From contig LADT01000086.1 of NCBI GenBank assembly GCA_000961765.1, forward strand, positions 119,281-183,280: a DNA stretch of 64,000 bases. The letters are read 5' to 3'. A program made the translations under genes and the position numbers. Under the pieces are notes generated by a model. It was not told the origin of the DNA. It saw only the letters and a list, made by a program, of their open reading frames with translations, and did not search any database. Positions 1 through 9,242 of this stretch are shown here, one piece after another. Origin of the DNA: Clostridiaceae bacterium BRH_c20a. Lineage in GTDB: Bacteria; Bacillota; Peptococcia; Peptococcales; BICA1-8. The first letter of the stretch is position 1, and each line of letters opens with the position of its first letter.

Positions 1-1472
1 ATTTCTAATACCTTACTAAGTTCATGAAAATTTTTTGCCAATACTTGATAAGGCAACTGTTCACGCAATTCATAAATTAAACTTAAGCCTTTTTTCAAGG
101 AAGACGAATTTTTGGGTGAAAGTAAGTATTCGTTTATTATTCTTCGCAACTTATATTCAAAGGTCGTGGGTTGAATAGTATTATTTTTAGTTAAATTGAG
201 CAGGCTGCCAAGGTGGCTAAGCTCAGCATCAAACTCCCAATGGATGTCTTTATGATTTTCGGGGAAATTTCCATTATTACAGTACTCTATAGCACTTTCT
301 CCTGCTATTTTCCCATAAACAAAGGCTCCTGTTAAGTGCTGCATGGGTACTGAGCTGACATCACCTGCTGCAAAAAGACCTTTAATATTTGTATGTGATT
401 GTTCATTTATTACTATTCCTGATATACCGTGTCCACCACACAGTTGGGCTTCAGTAAGATTAAGCTCAATGAGATCACGTCCAAATTTAATGTCTTTTAA
501 TTCCCAGTATCTGCGCTGCATAGGTCTTTCTGTACTAAATAAAATATTCTCAATTTCCATAATTTTTTCTTTAGATAGATGATCAGTTTTTAAAAACAAA
601 GGCCCTTTTCTATTTTCTAATGCTTCGACAATTAAAAAAATTGATAAGTTATTTTTATCAACGATTACCTCACCACTACCATTAACTACCTCTCCGCCTC
701 TGGTAAGGACAATATAAATCAAAGGTATGTTTAAATCCTTAACAAGGGCATATTTTAGAGTAAATTCCATGCCTGTGATTTTTGCTCCTGCTCTATAGGC
801 TAGAGCAAAACCATCCCCTGCATTACCAGGAAAATCAAAGGTGCCATATAAATAACCGGTATTTGGCAATCCAAATCTTGATGCTGAACCATTAGCGAGA
901 ATAACACATTTGGCCTTACAACAAACGACTTGGCCATTATTAATATTTAAGCCAACCGCACCTAGAATTTTACCATTTTTTACAATTAACTTGGTTCCCA
1001 TTGTTTTGTTCAGAACATCTATCTTGGCTTCTCTAATTTTCTTTTCCATAATTGGTTTTAAATCCGGTTCATCCATTCCCACACAAAACTTCCCACTGGT
1101 ATCAACTTGCATAATATTATAATTACCGTCTTCATTTTTTGGAAAGAATACACCCCAGCTTTCCAGCGTTTTTAGAAGTTCAAAACTTTTAATCGCTAGA
1201 GTATAATTTGGAAAATAGTCCATTATACCCCAGCACTTTTTCTTCACCGTTTCCAGATATTCTTCGGGTGTTGAAATACCAGGAATCACAGCAACATTGA
1301 GCGCATCCATACCCATGGTTACAGAGCCACTTCTCTTAATATGTCCTTTTTCCATTATACAGACATTCAAATTAGGAGCAGCGTCTTTAATACAAATAGC
1401 AGCCATCGAACCGGCACAACCGCCTCCGATGATCAATACATCTGTATTAATTATTACTTGCTGTAGTTTCAA
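1..1472 (-). CDS. AprA/fumarate-reductase-like FAD flavoprotein (C-terminus cut by window edge)
   Basis: About 490 N-terminal residues are present; the 3' end lies outside the window. The N-terminus has a Rossmann FAD motif (GGGCAG) followed by features of the FAD_binding_2 family of succinate dehydrogenase, fumarate reductase and AprA flavoproteins, including a late LCGGHGISG segment and the AAGD motif that contacts FAD. I chose a TTG start directly abutting the stop codon of the response regulator, because a purine-rich AAAGGGGCGG site precedes it and the homologous protein encoded at 9235-10923 starts alike. The two share blocks such as GMDALN and HLSxEKI, so they are paralogues. It is probably cytoplasmic and co-transcribed with the regulator genes. 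It likely moves electrons to or from an organic acid; substrate unknown. Confidence 0.85.
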   Translation of the reverse strand, partial: MKLQQVIINTDVLIIGGGCAGSMAAICIKDAAPNLNVCIMEKGHIKRSGSVTMGMDALNVAVIPGISTPEEYLETVKKKCWGIMDYFPNYTLAIKSFELLKTLESWGVFFPKNEDGNYNIMQVDTSGKFCVGMDEPDLKPIMEKKIREAKIDVLNKTMGTKLIVKNGKILGAVGLNINNGQVVCCKAKCVILANGSASRFGLPNTGYLYGTFDFPGNAGDGFALAYRAGAKITGMEFTLKYALVKDLNIPLIYIVLTRGGEVVNGSGEVIVDKNNLSIFLIVEALENRKGPLFLKTDHLSKEKIMEIENILFSTERPMQRRYWELKDIKFGRDLIELNLTEAQLCGGHGISGIVINEQSHTNIKGLFAAGDVSSVPMQHLTGAFVYGKIAGESAIEYCNNGNFPENHKDIHWEFDAELSHLGSLLNLTKNNTIQPTTFEYKLRRIINEYLLSPKNSSSLKKGLSLIYELREQLPYQVLAKNFHELSKVLE

Positions 1473-2267
1473 CTAGACCGCCCCTTTCCCCATTGAACGG
1501 TAATTTGTTGGTGTAATGCCTTCAAGCTTTTTAAAGGTATTGGAAAAATGATGAATATTAGTAAAGCCAACTTCCTCTGCAATAATTTTCAATGGTTTTT
1601 TTTGTTGATTTATTAGAAGAAATTTTGCTTTTTCAATTCTAGCTTCAAGAATAAAATTACTTAAAGCTACACCTGTAGTAGATTTAAATAAGCGACTTAA
1701 ATAGCTGGTATTTATATGAACTAGGGAAGCTAATATTTCTAATGTAAGGTCCTTTTCTAAATTATCCATGATATAGTTAACAATCTTGGAAATACGATTA
1801 TCTTTAAATAGCTCATCATTCTTTTTATATTCTAATGTGTCTTCATTTAAGTCAAATAGTTTTGCCCTTTGATTAACCTGCAGCGGTTTTACTTTTAATC
1901 TAATATGTCTTTTAACCTTTTCAATTGCACTTATTAATTCTTTCTCCTCAACAGGTTTTAATAAATAATCAAAAACTCTATTTTTAATTGCTTGCTGTGA
2001 ATATTCAAATAACCCAAAAGCGGTTAAAATTATTATTTCCACCTGTGGGTTATCCCTTTTAATACATTCTGTAGCTTTTAGACCATCTAATATTCCCATA
2101 CGAATATCCATAGTGATAATATTAGGCTGTAAAGCTTGATTTAACTCTACCGCCTGCAGGCCATTGGAAGCTTCCCCCACTACTTCTATTCCTAAATCAT
2201 TACTTTTAAAAAAATGTTTAAGGGCTTCTCTTTCAATTATTTCATCATCAACAATCAAAAGCTTCAT
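1473..2267 (-). CDS. Response regulator, YesN type (receiver + AraC HTH)
   Basis: The 264-residue protein has an N-terminal receiver domain with the acidic pair D7-D8, phospho-acceptor D54 (TMDIRM) and K104 (LLKP), then a linker and a C-terminal AraC/XylS double helix-turn-helix from about residue 160 (ending GVALSNFILEARIEKAK, then VGFTNIHHFSNTFKK). This layout is typical of YesN-type transcription factors paired with YesM/LytS-type kinases. It starts 11 nt after the kinase stop with an AGGGTGAT site. The kinase upstream is its obvious partner and the TRAP/flavoprotein genes around it are the likely targets, by context only. Confidence 0.92.
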   Translation of the reverse strand: MKLLIVDDEIIEREALKHFFKSNDLGIEVVGEASNGLQAVELNQALQPNIITMDIRMGILDGLKATECIKRDNPQVEIIILTAFGLFEYSQQAIKNRVFDYLLKPVEEKELISAIEKVKRHIRLKVKPLQVNQRAKLFDLNEDTLEYKKNDELFKDNRISKIVNYIMDNLEKDLTLEILASLVHINTSYLSRLFKSTTGVALSNFILEARIEKAKFLLINQQKKPLKIIAEEVGFTNIHHFSNTFKKLEGITPTNYRSMGKGAV

Positions 2268-2278
2268 AATTAATCACC

Positions 2279-2992
2279 CTATTTATTAAACCAGAATGAG
2301 GGAATAAATTTATCTTCCCCATCAGATTTAAATGGTAAAATAATTGTAACCTCTGTACCAACTTTAAATTGGGATATAATGTTCAACTCAAAGTTATCTC
2401 CATAATAAAAGTGGAGTCGCTTTTTTATATTTTTTATTCCTGTTCCCATCGAAGCAGATTTTTCAGCATAATGTTTTAAGCTATTATTTTCAACTTCAAT
2501 TCCTATTCCATCATCAATAACCTTCAGAACTACATTATTATCCTCTAGCCTGCCGTAAATAGTAATAGCCCCGCCACCTTTAGGTTCTAATCCATGTTTT
2601 ATCGCATTATCAACTAAAGGCTGCAAGGCTAATGTGGGAACTAGACAGCTTAATATATTTTGAGAAATGTCCAGCTTGTATTTTAACTGTTCTCCATAGC
2701 GGCTTTGTTGGATGAAGAGGTAGTTTTTGGTATACTGTACTTCATCCCGAAGTCTGACTAATTCCTTCTTTTCCATAGCATAGCGCAAGAGTTTTGATAG
2801 AGCATAAACAACTTCCAAGGATTCCTGGCTTTTACCTAAGTAAATCAGACGGGCAACTAAATTTAAGGTATTAAAGAGGAAATGGGGTTTGATTTGGTTT
2901 TCTAGGCTTTTAATTTCTGTCTGCGCTAATAAAAATTCCAGATTTTCAATTTTTTCTTGAAGTCTTTCTATTTCAGTTCCTCTTGTCTGCAT
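2279..2992 (-). CDS. Soluble sensor histidine kinase, LytS/YesM family, no input domain
   Basis: The 237-residue protein begins with a short predicted coiled coil and goes straight into a His_kinase domain: phospho-acceptor H37 in IKPHFLFNTLN, N-box near residue 130 (PLVDNAIKHG) and a G-box (DDGIGI, then MGTGIKNI) of the HATPase_c fold. I chose the ATG at 2992 because AGGACGG lies 7 nt upstream; an in-frame GTG 36 nt further up has no such site. Family members usually carry membrane segments and a sensory domain; here there are none, so the signal must arrive from a partner protein or a cytoplasmic ligand. It follows dctP and precedes its response regulator. Confidence 0.88.
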   Translation of the reverse strand: MQTRGTEIERLQEKIENLEFLLAQTEIKSLENQIKPHFLFNTLNLVARLIYLGKSQESLEVVYALSKLLRYAMEKKELVRLRDEVQYTKNYLFIQQSRYGEQLKYKLDISQNILSCLVPTLALQPLVDNAIKHGLEPKGGGAITIYGRLEDNNVVLKVIDDGIGIEVENNSLKHYAEKSASMGTGIKNIKKRLHFYYGDNFELNIISQFKVGTEVTIILPFKSDGEDKFIPSFWFNK

Positions 2993-3078
2993 AGTACACC
3001 GTCCTAATGCTACTGTGCTAAAAAGCACATATTATTTTATTCTATAAACAATAAAGAAATCCTTTATTGTTAGTAACA

Positions 3079-3104
3079 GGCCCTGCAGATTAATCTGCAG
3101 GGCC
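3079..3104 (-). promoter_or_regulatory. Perfect 26-nt palindrome between dctP and kinase gene
   Basis: The arms GGCCCTGCAGAT and its complement are contiguous and perfect, forming a very stable hairpin just after the dctP stop. No U-tract follows on the minus strand, so it is more likely an mRNA-processing or 3'-protecting hairpin than a full terminator. It would allow more binding protein than kinase to be made. Confidence 0.45.
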
Positions 3105-3114
3105 CTGCTTAGTA

Positions 3115-4179
3115 TTATTTTGTATTTACTACAGCTTCAACTAAGTCTTTACCAACACTATTTTGGAATTCAGTCCAAACAGCTTTCATTTTCTCCTGGA
3201 ATTTAGCTTTTTCTTCAGGTGTAAGCTCTGTTACTTCCAACCCTGCTTTCTTCATGGTTTCCAGGAATTCACCTTCTTTAGCATTTATTTCCTTTCTTTG
3301 CCATACCTCAGCCTCTTTTGCTGCTTCAGATATTATTTTCTGGAAATCTGCAGGTACTTTATTCCAAAGTTTATCATTAATCATTAACATAATCCCCGCC
3401 CATTGATGTCCGGTTAGAGTAATATACTTTTGTACTTCATAATAACGGTACGAGTAGACGTTTCCTATTGGGTTATCTTGCCCATCCACTGTTCCTTGCT
3501 GTAATGCTGTAAATACCTCACTTATTGCCATAGGGCTGCCATTTGCACCTAATGCTTTAAAAGTAGCTAAATTGATAGGGCTATCTACTATTCTCATCTT
3601 AATACCTGCAAAATCTTCTGGAGTACGAATAGGCTTTTTAGAGTTGGTAATTGTTCTGAAGCCACTTTCAAACATAGCTAGGGTTCTAATACCCTTTTCC
3701 TTTAATAATCCAGCATTGAGCTGTTGCCCAACAGGACCATCAGCTACCTTATAAGCATGCTCCTTATCGCGGAATATAAATGGGAAATAGTAAATATCTA
3801 TTGGTTTATAAAAGGATGCCACATTTGTCGTAGGTACTAAACCCATATCTATTGTCCCCAATTCCAATCCTTCAACCAAATCTCTGGAACTTCCCAGGGT
3901 ACTATTAGGGAAAATTTTTACTTCTATATTACCATTTGTTTTTTGAGCAACTATCTCCGCAAATTTTACTGTCCCTTGGTGTAAAGGCTGTTTTTCATCA
4001 TAGGGATGACCCAGTTTTATTGTTAACTTTTCCACAGGTTTCTTTTCAGTCGGTTTTTGCTCAGCTGTTGTATCTGTTTTAGGCTCTTCCTTTTTTTCAG
4101 TACTGCATCCGGTGATTCCTAAAGACATAGTAACAAGCAACCCCAAAATCAGAATGAAGCTAATTAACCGTTTTTTCAT
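3115..4179 (-). CDS. dctP: TRAP transporter substrate-binding lipoprotein, DctP family
   Basis: This 354-residue protein has a lysine-rich N-terminus, a hydrophobic stretch and a lipobox ending GITGC with the lipidated cysteine at residue 25, then a charged linker and a DctP fold. The conserved block around GIKMRIVDSP holds the arginine that in this family salt-bridges the substrate carboxylate, followed by the family signature ALQQGTVDGQDNP. It delivers an organic acid to the DctQM permease encoded upstream on the same strand, with the MmgE/PrpD gene in between. Start and site (GGGAGGTTTACT-ATG) are clear. The ligand cannot be told from sequence; a carboxylate is expected. Confidence 0.93.
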   Translation of the reverse strand: MKKRLISFILILGLLVTMSLGITGCSTEKKEEPKTDTTAEQKPTEKKPVEKLTIKLGHPYDEKQPLHQGTVKFAEIVAQKTNGNIEVKIFPNSTLGSSRDLVEGLELGTIDMGLVPTTNVASFYKPIDIYYFPFIFRDKEHAYKVADGPVGQQLNAGLLKEKGIRTLAMFESGFRTITNSKKPIRTPEDFAGIKMRIVDSPINLATFKALGANGSPMAISEVFTALQQGTVDGQDNPIGNVYSYRYYEVQKYITLTGHQWAGIMLMINDKLWNKVPADFQKIISEAAKEAEVWQRKEINAKEGEFLETMKKAGLEVTELTPEEKAKFQEKMKAVWTEFQNSVGKDLVEAVVNTK

Positions 4180-4289
4180 AGTAAACCTCCCGTTTTTCGA
4201 TTATGTTTATTTCGAGACAAAGTCTAAGACCTACAACCACCCCCTCTTAAAATACTTTATCGTCCGATTAGATTAATATTTTTTTGCTC

Positions 4290-5711
4290 TCATTTAAAAA
4301 GCTCTATTATTTCACATACATCTGTTGAAATTACTATGTTACTTAATGCCTGCAATATCTGTTGCCTTTCTTCTAGGATATATTCCTTTTTAGAATTATC
4401 CACGCAGTCATTAAATTTAAAAACGAGCTCTTCGTGGGTAAGAGGGTTGTCACTGCTTCCTTTTGGCCTTTCAACTACAACAGATAACTTCTTACCGTTT
4501 TTCAGCTTTAAATTCAACCTCACCGGAGTAATTCCTGATTTGTCTTTTTCAAATTCTATTATTTTAAACCTAGCCGCTAAGGCAGTAATATCTTTTCTGT
4601 CAATTATATTTTCCTTTTTAAAGTCCTCAATTCTCGGTCTCCCTTTTATAAACACTAAGGCTGCGGTATACTGAGCACTAAATTGAGCATCAACAGTAGG
4701 GTTATCACGGATAGTAAACTCATTGCCTATTTGCCCCATTGAAGTTGGAGGCAGGTATATAGACCCTTCTTCTATATCTTCCCATCTTACATTATGATTT
4801 TCTTTTGCCTTCAAGGCAGCATCTATCACAGGATGGCTGCATCTACAGCAGGGATAGGGTTTAATACTTACATTGCTTGTTTCATAGAGCTTTCCAATAT
4901 CTTTTGAAAGATAATCACTGTCAATTTTCCCTTGAGTGTAAAGTGTTGGTATACCAAAACTACCATCTATAATGTTTTCGGCTCCCGTTATACCCATTGC
5001 TGCATAGAACGCGGACCTTACCCCTATAGCAGCACTGAAGCCTGGCTGTATCCGTTTTGCTAGCTTTCCATCAACTAATGCCTGCCTGTTTCCATGTATC
5101 TGGGAATAGGCAAGACCAAAAGCATTTAGCATTTTTTCAGTATCAAGATTTAAAATCCTTCCGCAAGCTGCTGCACAACCAAATGGTCCCCATAATGTTG
5201 TAGGCAACCAACCGGTGTGTAAAAATGGAATAAAAGCCATGCCCAACCTGTTTGAAACATCAAGTCCTACAGCAAGGGCTGCAATAAACTCCTTGCCACT
5301 AATTATCCGTGATGGAAAGGACTTATTATCTCCATAATTTTTTTTAGGGTATATTGCTTCACACGTAGCAATAAGAGCCGGAACAATAGTTACGCAGCCG
5401 TGATTTACTGCTCTATCATGGGTATCATCAAAATCATTTGCATGACACATAACAGAGTTTAATAATGCAGCCTCTGGAGCACTTGTTCTTACATCATGGC
5501 AAAATACGGTAGATTGTTTGTTTCCACCCCAATAATCCATTATCTCTTTTAGTTCAGATACACCTTCTGCACTACTTCCAGCAAGTATACAGCCTATGGT
5601 GTCCAGAAGAAGGGTTTCAGTTTTTTTTAAAACATCCTCCGGTATATCTTTCATAGAAGTGTTTGCTGCATGCTCGGCAAGTTTATATATACCATCAACT
5701 TTGCTCTTCAT
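4290..5711 (-). CDS. MmgE/PrpD family protein
   Basis: The 473-residue protein is full length for MmgE/PrpD. It shows the family motif HANDFDDTHD at 90-99, KRIQPGFSAA near 219-228 and KPYPCCRCSHPVIDAAL at 284-300. Known members include 2-methylcitrate dehydratase, cis-aconitate decarboxylase (itaconate formation) and an iminodisuccinate epimerase, so the family handles small di- and tricarboxylates. Here it sits between dctM and dctP of a TRAP transporter, suggesting that it acts on the imported acid or makes an unsaturated product for the flavoproteins of the cluster. The exact reaction is not assignable. ATG follows an ACGGGGGTGA site. Confidence 0.9.
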   Translation of the reverse strand: MKSKVDGIYKLAEHAANTSMKDIPEDVLKKTETLLLDTIGCILAGSSAEGVSELKEIMDYWGGNKQSTVFCHDVRTSAPEAALLNSVMCHANDFDDTHDRAVNHGCVTIVPALIATCEAIYPKKNYGDNKSFPSRIISGKEFIAALAVGLDVSNRLGMAFIPFLHTGWLPTTLWGPFGCAAACGRILNLDTEKMLNAFGLAYSQIHGNRQALVDGKLAKRIQPGFSAAIGVRSAFYAAMGITGAENIIDGSFGIPTLYTQGKIDSDYLSKDIGKLYETSNVSIKPYPCCRCSHPVIDAALKAKENHNVRWEDIEEGSIYLPPTSMGQIGNEFTIRDNPTVDAQFSAQYTAALVFIKGRPRIEDFKKENIIDRKDITALAARFKIIEFEKDKSGITPVRLNLKLKNGKKLSVVVERPKGSSDNPLTHEELVFKFNDCVDNSKKEYILEERQQILQALSNIVISTDVCEIIELFK

Positions 5712-5739
5712 TTTTCACCCCCGTATAAAATAATATTTC

Positions 5740-7017
5740 TTAGGAGAGTAACCTAACCAGAAACATACTTATAGGCGGATAGTAAGTTATCAGCATTAAA
5801 TCAATAATTACAATAATAATATAGGGCCAAATTTTCCCAATTATTTCTTCTAGAGAAACCTTACTAATGGTTGATGCCACAAAAAGGTCTACACCTAATG
5901 GCGGGGTTATAGTGCCAATACTTAAATTGACGACCATAATAATGCCAAATAATAAGGGATCAATTCCGAAATTCGCAGCAGCTGGAAGTAAAATTGAAGC
6001 AAAAATCGGAATAGCCGCAGCAGCGTTCATAAAACAACCGACTACGATTAACATTAAGTTGACTAATAATAGAAAAACTATATGACTGCCTGAAACTGCT
6101 GACATTTTGACCGCTAATGCTTGAGGTAATTGATTAGCTGTAATTACCCAGCCAAATAATCCGGCAGTATTCATGACCAGCATTACTACGGCAGTTGATA
6201 ATGCAGATTTCAAAATAATTTCTGGCAATTTCTTTAGAGTTAACTCTTTGTAGATAAAAAATCCGATGATAAACCCATAGAGAGCAGCTATGGCCGCAGC
6301 CTCAGTAGGGGTAAATATACCTCCATAGATACCACCCAAGATAATAACGGGCATTAATAAGGCCCAGATGGCATCTTTAAAACTGCTCAAAATTTCGGAA
6401 CCACCATGCCATTTTTCAACATTAAAATTCTGTTTTCTGCAGATAAACCAATTCACAAACATCATACTGATACAGATTAATATTCCAGGTCCAAAACCTG
6501 CAATAAATAAATCTCCAATAGATATACCGGCAACAACACCGTAAAGAATCATTAGGATACTAGGTGGAATAATCATTCCCGTTACACCGGCAGCTGCTAT
6601 CGTGGCTGCGGTATAACCCTCGGGGTACCCTTTTTCTTTCATGGAAGGAATCATAACTGCACCAATAGCCGCTACTGTTGCGGCATTAGAACCGGAAAGT
6701 GCAGCAAAAAAAGCTGATGCTAAAATTGATATCCCACCTAAACCGCCGCGGAAATGACCCACTAGAGAGGCGGCAAATCTGACTAACCTTTTGGAAACAC
6801 CTCCGGCGGTCATTAATTCTCCGGCCAACATAAAATAGGGTACGGCTAAAAGGGGGAAGGAATCGTTACTGGTAAACATCCTCTGAACAACAATAATTAA
6901 CGGGATATCTCCCATAAGAGTTAATCCCACAATACTTGCTAATCCTAACGCAATGGCAATAGGTACTTTAATAATCATTAAAAGAAACATGGAACCAAAA
7001 AGGGCAAAATTTAACAT
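5740..7017 (-). CDS. dctM: TRAP transporter large permease, DctM family
   Basis: A very hydrophobic 425-residue protein with about a dozen predicted transmembrane segments and DctM landmarks: MLAGELMTAGGVSKRLVRFA near residue 65, GSNAATVAAIG, PSILMILYG and FTPTEAAAIAALYG. It is the ion-coupled transport subunit in the cytoplasmic membrane. Its start overlaps the end of dctQ by 7 nt, showing translational coupling, as is usual for TRAP QM pairs. Together with DctP it should import an organic acid driven by sodium or proton flux. Confidence 0.95.
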   Translation of the reverse strand: MLNFALFGSMFLLMIIKVPIAIALGLASIVGLTLMGDIPLIIVVQRMFTSNDSFPLLAVPYFMLAGELMTAGGVSKRLVRFAASLVGHFRGGLGGISILASAFFAALSGSNAATVAAIGAVMIPSMKEKGYPEGYTAATIAAAGVTGMIIPPSILMILYGVVAGISIGDLFIAGFGPGILICISMMFVNWFICRKQNFNVEKWHGGSEILSSFKDAIWALLMPVIILGGIYGGIFTPTEAAAIAALYGFIIGFFIYKELTLKKLPEIILKSALSTAVVMLVMNTAGLFGWVITANQLPQALAVKMSAVSGSHIVFLLLVNLMLIVVGCFMNAAAAIPIFASILLPAAANFGIDPLLFGIIMVVNLSIGTITPPLGVDLFVASTISKVSLEEIIGKIWPYIIIVIIDLMLITYYPPISMFLVRLLS

Positions 7018-7520
7018 TCTGTCACCTTCCCTTCAGTGTCTGGCTGGGAAGAATTCATAATTTCAGTATATAGATTCTCGATTGTAAAAATCAGCATTAA
7101 TAACCCACCGACAGGTATTGCCAAATATATTAAACCCATAGGAGCTTCCAAAGCCGGAGAAGCTTGACTCCAAGTAATTATAGTTATCTCTATACCTTTA
7201 ACGGAAATTAGAGCAAAAAAGAAAATAGTAAAAGCTGAGGAAATAATCATAACTACTTTTCTCAATTTTTTAGGCATCCAACTTACAAAAAGTTCAATAG
7301 CAGCATGTATTTGCCTTCTAGAACAGACAGCAGACGCCAAGAAGACAGCCCAAACAAACATAAAACGGGCTAGTTCTTCGGTAAAGTATAAGGAGCTGTC
7401 AAATACATATCTAAACAAAACTTGCATAATTCCCATAAAGATCATGATAGTAAATGAAACAATACTTCCCCATACCGCAAATTTTTCTAAAAAATCTAGG
7501 ATTTTTTTAACGCCAGCCAA
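7011..7520 (-). CDS. dctQ: TRAP transporter small permease, DctQ family
   Basis: The 169-residue membrane protein has four predicted transmembrane helices and the DctQ segment LYFTEELARFMFVWAVFLAS near residue 40, followed by HAAIELFV. It is the small membrane subunit that couples DctP to DctM. The start is TTG: an AGGAGGGG site lies 8 nt upstream and no ATG is nearby. It overlaps dctM by 7 nt. A long perfect palindrome separates it from the upstream oxidoreductase gene. Confidence 0.92.
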   Translation of the reverse strand: MAGVKKILDFLEKFAVWGSIVSFTIMIFMGIMQVLFRYVFDSSLYFTEELARFMFVWAVFLASAVCSRRQIHAAIELFVSWMPKKLRKVVMIISSAFTIFFFALISVKGIEITIITWSQASPALEAPMGLIYLAIPVGGLLMLIFTIENLYTEIMNSSQPDTEGKVTEC

Positions 7521-7540
7521 TTTGTCCCCTCCTCTCTAAT

Positions 7541-7576
7541 TATTTACTTACCGGGATAAATCCCGGTAAGTAAATA
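7541..7576 (-). promoter_or_regulatory. Perfect 17-bp stem hairpin upstream of dctQ
   Basis: Arms of 17 nt (starting TATTTACTTACCGGGAT) pair perfectly around a 2-nt AA loop. It lies between the GltD-like gene and dctQ. There is no U-run, so it may be an mRNA-stability or processing element separating the redox module from the transporter module, or a protein-binding palindrome. Confidence 0.45.
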
Positions 7577-7631
7577 AATTAGAAAAATAAAATCATAGAG
7601 TTTTCAAAAGAAAATATTCCTTACTTTTTAC

Positions 7632-9242
7632 TTATCTCATTAAATATGGTATTTTTACATAAAGTGCTTCTTGGGGACATTCCACTTCACAAGGCAGGCA
7701 AGACCAACATGTTCTAAATTTTCCATATGGTTCACCACAGGATAAGCAGCGTTTAGCCTCCAGCAGAGCTTGCTCTTTTGTTATACCCTTTTCAAGTTCC
7801 GCAAAACTTGCCCGTTCTTTGCCTTCTATTTTGCTTGCACATACCCGCGGGATTGCCTCAGCCTTGGATAAGTCCACATCAAAGTCCAAATCACAGGAAG
7901 CTAAGGGGTCACGGTCAAATTCTAATGGAATTTTTTGTAGATAGCGGTCGACAGATATGGCTGCCTCCCGGCCTTGGGCCATAGCGTCAGCCACTGATTT
8001 AGGGCCTAATGTCACATCACCAGCCGCAAATACCTTAGTAATAGAAGTTTGTTTAGTTACTGGGTCTGTTACTACAAACCCTTTTTTTATTTCCATACTA
8101 CCAAAATTAGAATCTAACTCCATTTCCTGACCAACGGCAACTATAACAGTATCAGCAGCAAATACTTGACTTTCACCTTCGGAGAACAATGGAGCAAACT
8201 TACCTTCATTGTCAAATACAGAACAACATCGTTTAAATTCAACACCTGTTACCTTACCGTCTTCAACTATAAATTGCCTCGGTCCCCAGCCATATTCAAT
8301 CACAATGCCTTCTTCTAAAGCCTCAGCAACTTCCCATTTATAAGCAGGCATGTTTTGACAATTTTCCAGACAAACCACCCTAACTTCATCAGCACCTAAT
8401 CTATAAGCGGTTTGAGCAACATTGAGGGCAGTATTTCCTCCACCAATAACCAGAACTTTATTACCTTTATTAAAGTCCTTTTTATGCTGTTTAGCTTGTT
8501 TTAAATAATCTAAAGCATTAAAAATATTTTTCGAATCCTCTTTAGCTAATCCAAGTTTTTTAGCAGCTTGTGCTCCAGTTGCTACAATTACTGCATGATA
8601 ATTATCGGTAATTTCGTCAACACTAATGTCTTTGCCAACCTTAGTATTAAAAATAATCTGCACACCCATTTTACTTAATAGAGCAGTTTCCCTTTGTACT
8701 ACCTCTTCTGGCAAACGAAATTCTGGAATACAGCTAGAAAGCATACCACCTAACCTGTTGCTTGCTTCATAAATCGTTACTTGATACCCTTTTAATCTCA
8801 ATGTATATGCCGACATTATACCTGCAGGGCCTCCGCCGATAACTGCAATCTTTTCTTCCAACTCCTTTTGAGGCTCTATGTCCTTTAAAACTAATTCATG
8901 GTTATCTGCCAAATATCTTTTTAAAATTCTTAAAGCGACCCCGCTGCCATCTACATCATTGCGATTACACTCAGTTTCACAGGGGTGGTGACAGATTCTA
9001 CCCAAAATCCCTGGGAAGGGTAATTGTTCTCCGATAATTTCGAGAGCTTGTTCCTCTTCACCCCTGGCTATCAATTTGGCATAGCCTTGACAGTTTAGTC
9101 CTAAAGGACACGCTTTCCGGCAAGGAGCCAGCTTCATCCGCAGATTATCAATAATACAGACATCTACACATTTTCCGCAAAAGACGCATTTGTCTTTATC
9201 AACTTTGATATTTTGGGCCAATACTTCTAAAATATTACTCAT
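7632..9242 (-). CDS. GltD-like NAD(P)H oxidoreductase with N- and C-terminal ferredoxin-type cysteine clusters
   Basis: The 536-residue protein opens with CVFCGKCVDVC (C19-C29), a ferredoxin-type cluster, then the GltD Fe-S domain (CRKACPLGLNC and ICHHPCETECNR), an FAD Rossmann motif GGGPAG, an NAD(P)H motif GGGNTALNVAQ, the AAGDVTLG motif, and a C-terminal cysteine set CLSCG...CWSCLPCEVECPQEA. It resembles the beta subunit of glutamate synthase and related electron-bifurcating or transfer modules. Its ATG overlaps the stop of the flavoprotein gene by 8 nt and has AAGGGAGGG upstream, so the pair is translationally coupled; a GTG 30 nt upstream is less likely. It probably passes electrons between NAD(P)H or ferredoxin and the flavoprotein. 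Confidence 0.88.
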   Translation of the reverse strand: MSNILEVLAQNIKVDKDKCVFCGKCVDVCIIDNLRMKLAPCRKACPLGLNCQGYAKLIARGEEEQALEIIGEQLPFPGILGRICHHPCETECNRNDVDGSGVALRILKRYLADNHELVLKDIEPQKELEEKIAVIGGGPAGIMSAYTLRLKGYQVTIYEASNRLGGMLSSCIPEFRLPEEVVQRETALLSKMGVQIIFNTKVGKDISVDEITDNYHAVIVATGAQAAKKLGLAKEDSKNIFNALDYLKQAKQHKKDFNKGNKVLVIGGGNTALNVAQTAYRLGADEVRVVCLENCQNMPAYKWEVAEALEEGIVIEYGWGPRQFIVEDGKVTGVEFKRCCSVFDNEGKFAPLFSEGESQVFAADTVIVAVGQEMELDSNFGSMEIKKGFVVTDPVTKQTSITKVFAAGDVTLGPKSVADAMAQGREAAISVDRYLQKIPLEFDRDPLASCDLDFDVDLSKAEAIPRVCASKIEGKERASFAELEKGITKEQALLEAKRCLSCGEPYGKFRTCWSCLPCEVECPQEALYVKIPYLMR

